From the NCBI GenBank assembly GCA_016719225.1, contig JADKAN010000005.1:1-64000 (forward strand): a stretch of 64,000 nucleotides of DNA, written 5' to 3'. Both the position numbers and the translations under genes were made by a program. The notes beneath the pieces were generated by a model, which was not told where the DNA came from, made no database searches, and saw nothing but the letters and a program-made list of their open reading frames with translations. Below are positions 16,094 to 24,455 of the stretch, piece after piece; within the stretch, counting starts at the first letter, position 1; the number at the start of each line of letters is the position of its first letter. This DNA comes from Flavobacteriales bacterium (GTDB taxonomy: Bacteria > Bacteroidota > Bacteroidia > Flavobacteriales_F > PHOS-HE28).

Positions 16094-16585
16094 ATGGAAC
16101 CCATCACCGCCCACCGCCAGCGCAACGCCGTCAGCACTCCAGCCCCGGATGAGATCCGCATCACACGGGTCTTCAACGCCCCACTGCAACAGGTGTGGAA
16201 CGCTTGGACCAACCCTGTGACGTTGGTGCATTGGTTCGGTTGCGCGGCGTTCAGCACCACGCATGCAGAGGCCGATGTGCGCGTTGGCGGCAGGTGGCGT
16301 GTGACCATGGTCGCGCCTACCGGGGAGGAATTCCCAGCGTATGGGACCTACTTGGAGGTGCATGCACCGGGCCGCTTGAGCTTTACCCACCAATGGGAGA
16401 AGCTCGTTGGCGGGGTCAATCCAGCTCACCATCGCACGGAGGTGACCGTGGAATTCTTCGACGTGGAAGGATGCACGCGCATGGAGTTCCGCCAGACCGG
16501 TCTGGCCACCCCGGCTTCCCGCGATTCCCACATCGGTGGCTGGAGCGATTCGTTCAATGCCTTGCACAGACAGCTTCAGCCGTGA
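16094..16585 (+). CDS. SRPBCC (AHSA1-like) protein 5
   Basis: A 163-residue AHSA1-type protein: IRITRVFNAPLQQVWNAWT, LVHWFGCAAF, DVRVGGRWRVTMVAPTGEEF, YLEVHAPGRLSFTHQW and the ending HIGGWSDSFNALHRQL. The first about 17 residues are a polar extension. ATG 16094 is used because the upstream extension of the frame overlaps the DoxX-like gene in another frame. It is the last gene of the plus-strand cluster; the following operon is convergent. Confidence 0.86.
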   Translation: MEPITAHRQRNAVSTPAPDEIRITRVFNAPLQQVWNAWTNPVTLVHWFGCAAFSTTHAEADVRVGGRWRVTMVAPTGEEFPAYGTYLEVHAPGRLSFTHQWEKLVGGVNPAHHRTEVTVEFFDVEGCTRMEFRQTGLATPASRDSHIGGWSDSFNALHRQLQP

Positions 16586-16742
16586 TCGTCATTTGGTGAT
16601 CGAGCTCCGGAGGCTATGAGCCGGACAGCACACCGAATTCCAGTACCCGGAAACGAAAGTGGTGGCCGCAACGGACCACCAATTCCAGTAAGATCGAATT
16701 GCTTCGACTGTTCAGTCAATAACAGGTTTACTCTCTTCCGAC

Positions 16743-17150
16743 CTATCCTTCCAGCTCCAAAACCTTGGAATTGTCGACTTTTTCGAGATGGATGGTCTCT
16801 TCACCTTTGGGCAAACGCCAGTGGATGGTCGCACCTTCCTGGTAACCGATCAGTGCAGAACCCATCACAGTAAAGACAGAAAGCTTGTTGGCCTTCAGGT
16901 CGGCATCCTTCGGCATCACGAGCTGCAAATTCTCTTTGCGTGCGGTTGGGGATTGGAAAGTCACCACGCTGTTCACGCGGACCACGTTCGTAGGCAGCTC
17001 CTTTTCCTCCCTGACCTCAGCCTGCTTGAGCTCTTCAAAGAGCTGGTCCAAGCTTTTCTGCACGGTGACGTCGGCAGGGGTGAAGCCGATGATCCAGGAC
17101 ATGATCAAGTCGCGTTCCTTGGCGGAAACGATCAATTTCGGGTTGGTCAT
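16743..17150 (-). CDS. Rnk-like protein (GreA/GreB C-terminal domain)
   Basis: A 135-residue protein with the FKBP-like C-terminal domain of GreA/GreB at about residues 50-130 (VVRVNSVVTFQSPTARKENLQLVMPKDAD, divided here for length; FTVMGSALIGYQEGATIHWRLP) and only a short N-terminal helical region instead of the Gre coiled coil. This is the layout of Rnk, which binds RNA polymerase near the secondary channel. The stop of pntB lies two bases before its start, so it is the last gene of the glutamate dehydrogenase/transhydrogenase operon. Confidence 0.8.
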   Translation of the reverse strand: MTNPKLIVSAKERDLIMSWIIGFTPADVTVQKSLDQLFEELKQAEVREEKELPTNVVRVNSVVTFQSPTARKENLQLVMPKDADLKANKLSVFTVMGSALIGYQEGATIHWRLPKGEETIHLEKVDNSKVLELEG

Positions 17151-17151
17151 T

Positions 17152-18531
17152 TCAAATGCGTTTAAGTTCAGTGATGATGGCGGAAAGACTTTCTTTCGCG
17201 TCGCCGAAAAGCACCTTACAGTTCTGCCGGTCGAACAGTGTGTTCACCACACCGGAATAACCTTTGGCCATGCTGCGCTTCATTACGATCACCTGTTTAG
17301 CCTTGTATGCGCGTATGATCGGCATGCCGTAGATCGGGCTGTCAGCATCGTTCTCCGCGGCCGGGTTCACCACGTCGTTCGCACCTATCACCAGAACGGT
17401 GTCGTAGTGTTCCATGGTGTTGTTCACCTCGGACATTTCCAATACCGACTCATACGGGATGTTTGCCTCCGCAAGTAGCACGTTCATGTGCCCGGGCATG
17501 CGGCCCGCAACGGGGTGGATGATGAAATGAAGGTCCACGCCGCTTTCCTTGAGCATCTCCTGCAAGGCAAAACATTCGCGTTGTGCTTGGGACACGGCCA
17601 TGCCATAACCCGGTACAACGGCTACCTGCTTGCTGAAAGCCAGCAACGACGCTGTTTCCACCGCGGATATGGAACGTATGTCCTGGTCAGCCTCCGATGC
17701 TGTGCTCTTACCTGAAACGATCTTTCCCGCAAGAACCCCTGCCAACGAACGGTTCATAGCCGAGCACATTTGCAACGTGAGCAGGATGCCGGTCGCACCC
17801 ACAAGGATGCCGCCAATGATCATTACCGGGTCATGGAACAGCAGGCCGGCCATCAATGTGGCTACACCGGTCAATGCGTTCAACAACGAGATCAGAACAG
17901 GCATGTCCGCACCGCCGATCGGCAACGTGAGAAACACGCCATAAGCCAATGCCGCAACGGAGATCCCCAAAAGCAATGCTGGATAAATGGATGGATCCAC
18001 CGGCATTGCGATGTAATAGACCAAACCGACGAGAAGTACCACAAGAAGAGTGCGAGCGAGCACCTTATGGATCTGCGCGGGGCGTGGCAACTTTCGTCCA
18101 TCGAGTTTCAAATAGGCCACCATGCTACCGGTGAATGCCGCGCCACCGAAGAGGTTGGTCAGGATGAGAACGCTGCCCAAGAGTTTGCTTTCCACAACGG
18201 TGCCTGTGCCATACACTTCGTTCAGGCCGAGTACCACGGCGCATGCACCGCCCAAAGCGTTGAAGATGCTCACCAGTTGCGGCATCGCCGTCATCGCCAC
18301 CCGGTTGCTCCACGTCCTGCCTATCAAGGTGCCCACTGCCAGCAAGACGATCAGCAAGATCAAGTTGGTAGATCCCGCCCAACCAGTGGCCACCACCACG
18401 GCTACCAAGGCAAGCACCACACTGGCCGCAGCCAACATGTTCCCGACCTTGGCGCGGGCGGGATCTCCCATGAACTTAAGGCCTTGTATCAGGCCCACTG
18501 TGGCAAAGAGGTAGACGAAGTTCATCATCAT
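17152..18531 (-). CDS. pntB: NAD(P) transhydrogenase subunit beta
   Basis: Membrane and NADP-binding subunit of the proton-translocating transhydrogenase (NADH + NADP to NAD + NADPH driven by the proton motive force). The 459 residues have about eight or nine hydrophobic segments up to residue 260, then the soluble dIII domain with VVPGYGMAVSQAQ (NADP-binding fold), FIIHPVAGRMPGHMNVLLAE, VLVIGANDVVNPAA and VIVMKRSMAKGYSG. Length fits PntB. It overlaps the preceding pntA-C gene by four bases. Confidence 0.95.
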   Translation of the reverse strand: MMMNFVYLFATVGLIQGLKFMGDPARAKVGNMLAAASVVLALVAVVVATGWAGSTNLILLIVLLAVGTLIGRTWSNRVAMTAMPQLVSIFNALGGACAVVLGLNEVYGTGTVVESKLLGSVLILTNLFGGAAFTGSMVAYLKLDGRKLPRPAQIHKVLARTLLVVLLVGLVYYIAMPVDPSIYPALLLGISVAALAYGVFLTLPIGGADMPVLISLLNALTGVATLMAGLLFHDPVMIIGGILVGATGILLTLQMCSAMNRSLAGVLAGKIVSGKSTASEADQDIRSISAVETASLLAFSKQVAVVPGYGMAVSQAQRECFALQEMLKESGVDLHFIIHPVAGRMPGHMNVLLAEANIPYESVLEMSEVNNTMEHYDTVLVIGANDVVNPAAENDADSPIYGMPIIRAYKAKQVIVMKRSMAKGYSGVVNTLFDRQNCKVLFGDAKESLSAIITELKRI

Positions 18532-18857
18532 GCGTTCCGGCCTTTAGCGGGTTTGCGCTTCACGCTGAACATGGAAAGCATGCGATGAGTTACAAAAAAG
18601 CCGCCGGCCAGGTTAATGCAGCCAAGCACTACCGCGAGTGAGGCAGCGGCGATGGTCCAACCGTTCTCCATCGGTGTATTGAGCAATTGCACGATGCCAC
18701 CGAAGAGGATGATGCCGCTGATGGCGTTCGATCCCGACATGAGCGGTGTATGCAACACGGCCGGTATGTTCTTGATCACCTCGAAGCCCAGTAGCAGGCT
18801 TAAGGCGAGTACGAACACGCCGTCAATGGGGGTAATGGTATAGCTCAGGTCCATCAA
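18528..18857 (-). CDS. pntAB: NAD(P) transhydrogenase subunit alpha, C-terminal membrane part
   Basis: The 109-residue membrane portion of the alpha subunit encoded as a separate gene, as in three-subunit transhydrogenases. It has three or four hydrophobic segments (VFVLALSLLLGFEVI, AISGIILFGGIVQLL, AAASLAVVLGCINLAGGFFV) and the family ending FVTHRMLSMF. It starts two bases after pntAA and overlaps pntB by four bases. Confidence 0.93.
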   Translation of the reverse strand: MMDLSYTITPIDGVFVLALSLLLGFEVIKNIPAVLHTPLMSGSNAISGIILFGGIVQLLNTPMENGWTIAAASLAVVLGCINLAGGFFVTHRMLSMFSVKRKPAKGRNA

Positions 18858-18859
18858 GT

Positions 18860-19987
18860 TCAGTTTGCGGCGCCGTGAAGGGCCAAGATGCGCTCATTCA
18901 CAGACTTGCCATCCTGCACCACCAGCGTGGAACGTAGGATCTGGTCTTCAGCAAGTTTTTCTTTGTGCTTCAACAAGTACTCTATGAACGCGACATAGTT
19001 GTTCGAGAGCAGGAAAGAGGTACTGTGAGCACAGCTGCATTCGATCGAGGTAGGTCCCAGAATGGTCACTTCGTTATGCATCACGGTCTTGTCCGGTTGC
19101 GTCAAGGCGCAGTTCCCTCCCGTGGCAGCGGCGATATCCACTACGACAGCCCCGGGCTTCATGCCGTTAACCATTTCCTCGGTGAGCAACAGGGGAGCTT
19201 TTCTGCCGGGGACCCTGGCGGTGGTGATGACCACGTCCGACTTGGACGCCTCCTCGTGGATGCGGTCACGGATCTTCTTCAGGAATTCCTCGGACTGTTG
19301 CGAGGCATATCCAGTACCCTTGCTGTCATCCACGGCGCCCTCCACCTCTATGAAGGTCGCGCCCAAGCTCTCCACTTCTTCCTTCGATGCTGCGCGAACA
19401 TCGTACGCCTTCACAACGGCGCCGAGCCTGCGTGCGGTAGCGATTGCCTGCAAGCCCGCTACGCCGGCGCCCATTACCAAGAACTTTGCTGGTCGCAACG
19501 TGCCTCCGGCGCTAGTGATCATCGGCACGGTGGCCAAAGACCGCTCAGCGGCCAACAGCACAGCTTGGTAACCCGAGATGGAACCCACCGACGACAGCAC
19601 ATCCATCGCTTGTGCCAATGTGCTGCGCGGGATCAGGTCCAAACTGAAGACCGTGATGCCACTGTGCAGATAGCGTCCCACATTCTCGGGTGTCCACAGA
19701 AAGTTGAAGGTGCCGATGAAGGTCTTGTTCCCTGTTATCGCGGCACCCTCATAGTGGTGGTCGTAGCTCAACAGGATGTCCGACCCGTCCATCACCTCCT
19801 CAGCGCTGTCCACCAGCTTGGCGCCGGCGGCTTCATAAGCCTCGTTGGTGAAGCCAGCGGACCGTCCCGCGTCCCGTTGTACGAGGATCTGCGCTTGACT
19901 TTTCAGTCGTTCAACCCCCGACGGGGCCAAAACAGTGACACGCCGGTCCGCACGCTCCTTCAATACACCGATGCGTACTGTGCTCAT
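18860..19987 (-). CDS. pntAA: NAD(P) transhydrogenase subunit alpha, NAD-binding part
   Basis: The 375-residue soluble dI domain that binds NAD(H), homologous to alanine dehydrogenase. It shows the N-terminal IGVLKERADRRVT, RSTLAQAMDVLSSVGSISGYQ, the Rossmann segment KFLVMGAGVAGLQAIATARRLGA (glycines near residue 173), and VITTARVPGRKAPLLL with GAVVVDIAAATGGNCA. Its ATG overlaps the glutamate dehydrogenase stop by four bases, so the nitrogen enzyme and the transhydrogenase are translationally coupled. Confidence 0.95.
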   Translation of the reverse strand: MSTVRIGVLKERADRRVTVLAPSGVERLKSQAQILVQRDAGRSAGFTNEAYEAAGAKLVDSAEEVMDGSDILLSYDHHYEGAAITGNKTFIGTFNFLWTPENVGRYLHSGITVFSLDLIPRSTLAQAMDVLSSVGSISGYQAVLLAAERSLATVPMITSAGGTLRPAKFLVMGAGVAGLQAIATARRLGAVVKAYDVRAASKEEVESLGATFIEVEGAVDDSKGTGYASQQSEEFLKKIRDRIHEEASKSDVVITTARVPGRKAPLLLTEEMVNGMKPGAVVVDIAAATGGNCALTQPDKTVMHNEVTILGPTSIECSCAHSTSFLLSNNYVAFIEYLLKHKEKLAEDQILRSTLVVQDGKSVNERILALHGAAN

Positions 19988-21273
19988 GGGAATATGCCGC
20001 GCTCCTTATAGGTCTTCTCCAAGCGGCGTAGTGCCACGATATAGGCACTGGTGCGCCAATCCACCTTGAACTCAGCGGAAGTGGCGATCACTTGGGTAAA
20101 GGACGTGTCGATCTTGTCGTGGATCATCTTCAGCACTTCCTCGATCTTCCAGATCTCGCTGCGCTTGTTCTGCAACCATTCGTAGTAGCTGCCTATAACG
20201 CCGCCGGAGTTACACAGGATGTCCGGTATGATGTCGACCTTGTTCTTGCGCAGGATCTCTTCGCCAGCAGTGTTCGTAGGTCCGTTGGCACCTTCGGCCA
20301 CAACTTTTGCTTTGATGCCACCTGCGTTCTCGCCGGTGATCTGGTTGCCCAATGCTGCGGGCACTACGATGTCGCAGGGTAGGGCGAAGAAGTCTTTCGG
20401 CTCCATTTCCTTTGCACCCTTGAAGCCTTTGATGTTGCGGCCGTTCGCGTCGCTGTGCTCCAACAATGCTTCGGGGTCGATCCCTTTTTCATCGTGCAGT
20501 GTAGCGGTAGCATCCTGCACGGCAATCAATATGGCACCTTCCTTCAACAGGAAGTGAGCGGTCCAATAACCCACGTTGCCGAAGCCCTGCACGATGAAGC
20601 GCATGCCTTTCAGATCATGCTTGTGGATCTTGGCCCATGTTTTCAGGTTGGCCACCACGCCGAAACCCGTAGCCCGGTCGCGGCCTTCCAATCCGCCGGC
20701 GCCCAGAGGCTTACCCGTCACTACGTGAAGGTTGGCGAAACGTGTGGAGGGTGATTTTGTGCTGGAGAAGGTGTCCGCGATCCATGCCATGATCTGGGCA
20801 TTGGTGTTCACGTCAGGCGCCGGGATGTCCAGGTCGGGGCCGATATTGTCACCTAAAGCGTAGGTAAAGCGACGCGTGATGCGTTCGAGCTCACCTTGTG
20901 AATACTGCTTGGGGTCGATCTCCACACCGCCTTTCGCACCGCCATAAGGCAGGCCGGCCAAAGAGGTCTTCCACGTCATCCATATGGCAAGAGCGCGGGC
21001 TGCGTCGATGTCCAAGGTGGGGTGGTAGCGCAAGCCGCCCTTGTATGGCCCGAGCGCGTTGTTGTGCTGTACACGATAGCCGGTGAACACCTCTATCTTG
21101 CCATTGTCCAAACGTACGGGGAAGTGGACCACGATCTCGCTGTTGGTCTTCGCGAGGATCTTCCGGACCCCGGGGTCCAAATCCATAATGTCCGCGGCAT
21201 GGGCGAATTGCTCCATGACGACTTCGTACATGCCTTGCTTACGCGGGGCTTTCTCAACGGTCGTTGTTGTCAT
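19984..21273 (-). CDS. gdhA: glutamate dehydrogenase (Glu/Leu/Phe/Val family)
   Basis: Interconverts glutamate and 2-oxoglutarate plus ammonia. From ATG 21273 the protein has 429 residues, the normal length. Key features: VHFPVRLDNGKIEVFTGYRVQHN, KGGLRYHP (substrate Lys), PYGGAKGGVEIDP (catalytic Lys in GGAKGG), PAPDVNTN, and the Rossmann segment FIVQGFGNVGYWTAHFL. The frame runs upstream to 21489 but that part is non-family and overlaps the Cys-rich gene. It is followed by pntAA with a four-base overlap, linking NAD(P)-dependent glutamate metabolism to NADPH supply. Coenzyme preference cannot be read safely. Confidence 0.93.
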   Translation of the reverse strand: MTTTTVEKAPRKQGMYEVVMEQFAHAADIMDLDPGVRKILAKTNSEIVVHFPVRLDNGKIEVFTGYRVQHNNALGPYKGGLRYHPTLDIDAARALAIWMTWKTSLAGLPYGGAKGGVEIDPKQYSQGELERITRRFTYALGDNIGPDLDIPAPDVNTNAQIMAWIADTFSSTKSPSTRFANLHVVTGKPLGAGGLEGRDRATGFGVVANLKTWAKIHKHDLKGMRFIVQGFGNVGYWTAHFLLKEGAILIAVQDATATLHDEKGIDPEALLEHSDANGRNIKGFKGAKEMEPKDFFALPCDIVVPAALGNQITGENAGGIKAKVVAEGANGPTNTAGEEILRKNKVDIIPDILCNSGGVIGSYYEWLQNKRSEIWKIEEVLKMIHDKIDTSFTQVIATSAEFKVDWRTSAYIVALRRLEKTYKERGIFP

Positions 21274-21281
21274 TTGTTGGC

Positions 21282-21593
21282 TTATCGATAGTGTTCGCAG
21301 TGATAGGTGATGTGGTCTTTTGAGCGCAGTACACAGGTCTTCAAATGGTCGCAGGTGCCGCAGAGACCGGGCACGAAAGGTATGGTGATTTCTTGGCGCA
21401 CACTTATACGCACGGCCTCCAAGGCAGGTTGCGTCTCGTGCTCCTGGCAGAATGTTACGGGGCCTCCAGCAGTGCGTTGGAATACGCAATGCCCATTATG
21501 TACGCAGTTTGCGCAGATGCCCAGTGATGGATCGTTCCGGTTGTTTTTCCGGAGGCTTTTCATCGTCATTGGCCCGTCATTGCCAATAGGCAT
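21282..21593 (-). CDS. Cys-rich protein with duplicated zinc-ribbon-like motif
   Basis: A 103-residue protein of no recognised family. Two copies of a metal-site-like motif are visible: GICANCVHNGHC...FCQEH near residues 25-53 and GLCGTCDHLKTC...HCEHY at the C-terminus. Each has the spacing C-x2-C-x5-C-x11/12-C followed by His. Zinc or iron-sulfur binding is likely but inferred. Start could be ATG 21593, 21569 or 21563. It lies eight bases upstream of glutamate dehydrogenase on the same strand and is probably the first gene of that operon. Confidence 0.7.
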   Translation of the reverse strand: MPIGNDGPMTMKSLRKNNRNDPSLGICANCVHNGHCVFQRTAGGPVTFCQEHETQPALEAVRISVRQEITIPFVPGLCGTCDHLKTCVLRSKDHITYHCEHYR

Positions 21594-21761
21594 GCCATGG
21601 CACCATATCCAGCGTTGAATACAATGATGAAAATCCCTTATAAGTCCCGCCCGTGCTGGACAGAATTGATTTCCGATGAGTTTATCAATGGAAAAGGGAC
21701 TAAAGCAAGAGCATTTGAAAACCGGGGCGGAATTCCCCGGCCGGTACGGAATGTATCGGTC

Positions 21762-23102
21762 CTATTTAAGCTTCTCCCGTAGGGTTTTCCTGTCTATCCC
21801 GAGTATCTCCGCCGCCTTGGTCTTATTCTGCCTAGCACTTTCCAGCACGCGTTCGATATGTTCCTTTTCCACCTCTGCAAGGGTCCGCATCCGGTCGTCT
21901 CCGTGCGGGTGCCCCCCGGATCGCTCAGGGTTCGCCATTTTCATGGTTTCCGGAAGATCTTCCATGGCCACGGCGTTGTCCTTCATGATGACAAGCCGAT
22001 GGATAAAGTTCTCCAGTTCCCGCACGTTGCCCGGCCACAGGTAAGCCTCCAAGGCATCCATCACGCGGGCCGGGATACGCAATGGCTTTTTCCCCATGTC
22101 CTTGCTGTATTTGGCATTGAAATGGTTAATTAGCAAGGGAATGTCCTCTGTTCTTTCGCGCAGCGGCGGGAGATGGATATTGATGAGGTTCAACCGGTAA
22201 AACAGGTCTTCCCTGAAGGTGCCCGTGCGGACCATTTCATTAAGGTCGGCGTTGCTGGCCGAGATCAAGCGGACATTGACGCGTTGGGCTTTGGTACCGC
22301 CCAACATGGTGATTTCCTTTTCCTGCACGGCCCGCAGCAGTTTGGCCTGCACCGCCGCGGTGGCGTTGCCGATCTCGTCCAGGAACAACGTGCCACCATC
22401 CGCCGCTTGGAAAAATCCCGCCCGGTTGGTCGTGGCCCCCGTAAATGCCCCTTTCGTGTGGCCGAAGAGCTCGCTTTCCAGCAATTGGTCGGGAATGGCG
22501 CCGCAGTTCACCGCAAGGAAAGGCGCGGTTGAACGGTCGCTGTTGTAATGGACCGCGCGCGCCACCACCTCTTTGCCGGTGCCGCTCTCCCCGCTCACCA
22601 GGATGGTCGCATTGTTGTTCCGTGTGCGTTCCATGATCCGGAATACCTCCTGCATCCGGGGTGATCGCCCAATGATGCCCATGTGGGGGACAGCGATCGG
22701 GCCAGCAACGTCTTCCGCGATGTTCTCTTCCGTATTCGTGCCTAACACTTTTTCCACAGCGCTGCGGAGTTCCGCTTCTGTTACCGGTTTGACCAAGTAT
22801 TCCACGGCGCCCTGTTTCATCACCTCGACCGCTGCCTGTACATCCGGGAAACCGGTGATCACCAGCACGGGAATTTTCGGAAAGTGTTGAGCGATGTAAC
22901 GCACGAGCTGCGTGCCACTAACATCGGGCATATTGAGGTCCGTGATCACTAGGTTGACCGGGCCCTGCTCCAGCACCGCGATCGCATCCACCACGTTGTT
23001 GGTGGTGAAGGGAGTGAGGCCCATGCCGTTCATGTACCGCCGCAACAGTTCAAGCATGTCGCGCGAGTCGTCCACTAGGAGGACGGAAGGTTGTTGCTTC
23101 AT
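21762..23102 (-). CDS. NtrC-family sigma-54-dependent response regulator
   Basis: A 446-residue activator with receiver domain (phospho-acceptor Asp55 in VITDLNMPD, preceded by LLVDDSRDM), AAA+ central domain with Walker A SGESGTGKEVVA, the sigma-54-contacting loop GAFTGA and Walker B GGTLFLDEIGN, and a C-terminal Fis-type helix-turn-helix (KTKAAEILGIDRKTLREKL). It overlaps the upstream sensor kinase gene by four bases and should be its partner. It drives transcription from sigma-54 promoters; targets are not visible. Confidence 0.93.
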   Translation of the reverse strand: MKQQPSVLLVDDSRDMLELLRRYMNGMGLTPFTTNNVVDAIAVLEQGPVNLVITDLNMPDVSGTQLVRYIAQHFPKIPVLVITGFPDVQAAVEVMKQGAVEYLVKPVTEAELRSAVEKVLGTNTEENIAEDVAGPIAVPHMGIIGRSPRMQEVFRIMERTRNNNATILVSGESGTGKEVVARAVHYNSDRSTAPFLAVNCGAIPDQLLESELFGHTKGAFTGATTNRAGFFQAADGGTLFLDEIGNATAAVQAKLLRAVQEKEITMLGGTKAQRVNVRLISASNADLNEMVRTGTFREDLFYRLNLINIHLPPLRERTEDIPLLINHFNAKYSKDMGKKPLRIPARVMDALEAYLWPGNVRELENFIHRLVIMKDNAVAMEDLPETMKMANPERSGGHPHGDDRMRTLAEVEKEHIERVLESARQNKTKAAEILGIDRKTLREKLK

Positions 23103-24196
23103 GAGGAGGATACCGGGAACAGGATGGTAAAGGTGGTGCCTGCTCCCAAAGTGGAGGCCGCTGAAACCTGTCCGCGGTGGCCTTTCATGATGCCGTGCAC
23201 AACGGAAAGCCCAAGGCCCGTGCCTTCACCGGTGGGTTTAGTGGTGAAAAAGGGTTGGAAGATCTTTTTCAGGTCCGCCGGTGCTATGCCGCTGCCCGTG
23301 TCCGTTATGGCGATCGCAACCCAATCGTCATGGATCCGGGAGGCGATGGTGATCGTGCCACCTTTCGGCATGGCCGCCATGGCATTAAGCACCAGGTTGG
23401 AAACCACCTGTGCGAACTGCACCTGATCCACCCTTACCGTTGGTAGGTCAGTGCCCAAGTGCCAGGACACGGAGACGTTCTGTTGTTCGAGACGATGTTC
23501 CAGAAGATGCAATACATCACGCAAGGCCTTGTTCGCATCAGCCAACTGGAAGTGCGCCGGCATCTCGCAGGAGAAGTACATCAATTTTTTCACGATCTCC
23601 CGTCCGATCAATGCCGAATCGATGATGCGCTGCAGGTCGCTGCGTCGTGCCGGGCCCGTTTCGTTCTTCTTCAACAGCTCCGCATAGCCGAGCACATTAC
23701 CCAAAGGCGTATTCATTTCATGTGCAATGCCTGCGGTGATCTCCGCCAAGATCGTGAGCCGGTCGTTGCTGCGCATCCGCAACTCCAGCATTTCCTGCTG
23801 TTGCCGGCGCTCATGCCTTTCGATGGCCGTTGAAAGGTCAGCGGCGATCTTATCCAACAGCTGCTGTTCTTCAGGGAGAAAGAGGGGTTCATCGCCGGCT
23901 ATCCCAGCATCGGGATAGGAAACCACGATACGGCCCCGTGGCAGATGATCCACTTTCAAAGCAGCATGTATGGCGTATTCGTCATTCGTAAGGCTACCGT
24001 GTTCCCTGTCGTCCAGTTGGACCAGTACATGCGCAGCATCAGGGAACTGCCAACCGGTGGGAACCACCTTTAATGCATCTTCTAAGATCTCCGGAAGTGG
24101 GCGCTCGTAGGCCTGCGTGACCTTCGCCAAAGCATAAAGGCAATCCAGCTCCTTTACCCTTTCCGCGAGTTTTCGTTCATTCTCCAGTTGCGGCAT
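23099..24196 (-). CDS. NtrB-like sensor histidine kinase with GAF-like domain
   Basis: A 365-residue soluble kinase from ATG 24196. A coiled N-terminus (ENERKLAERVKELDCLYAL) leads into a GAF-like sensor region up to about residue 150, then the H-box ITAGIAHEMNTPLGNVLGYAE, and the HATPase with N-box NLVLNAMAAMPKGG, DTGSGIAPADL and GTGLGLSVVHGI. No transmembrane helix is seen, so the signal is probably cytoplasmic. The open frame continues to 24355, but that stretch has no protein-like pattern. The response regulator follows with a four-base overlap. Confidence 0.9.
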   Translation of the reverse strand: MPQLENERKLAERVKELDCLYALAKVTQAYERPLPEILEDALKVVPTGWQFPDAAHVLVQLDDREHGSLTNDEYAIHAALKVDHLPRGRIVVSYPDAGIAGDEPLFLPEEQQLLDKIAADLSTAIERHERRQQQEMLELRMRSNDRLTILAEITAGIAHEMNTPLGNVLGYAELLKKNETGPARRSDLQRIIDSALIGREIVKKLMYFSCEMPAHFQLADANKALRDVLHLLEHRLEQQNVSVSWHLGTDLPTVRVDQVQFAQVVSNLVLNAMAAMPKGGTITIASRIHDDWVAIAITDTGSGIAPADLKKIFQPFFTTKPTGEGTGLGLSVVHGIMKGHRGQVSAASTLGAGTTFTILFPVSSS

Positions 24197-24455
24197 GCCA
24201 AGGGACCTGATCAGTGTTTCTGCTGTTCCGCAAAAGTATCGAGTGCTTTCGGGGCCACATGAAATTGAACATGTCCGATCCCGCCAGCGATTGCGGTTGA
24301 AATGGCGCATCGCCCGGGCTCGTGTCGGCCAAAGTATGCGCGCAGGATGGTCCAATAGGCGATACTGGTGCGCATAGCCTAACAGGAATATCTTTCACGC
24401 AGTTCCGGAGGGTTCCTGATCTTGGAACTGCTTCCTACAACGAATTTTTTCAGCC

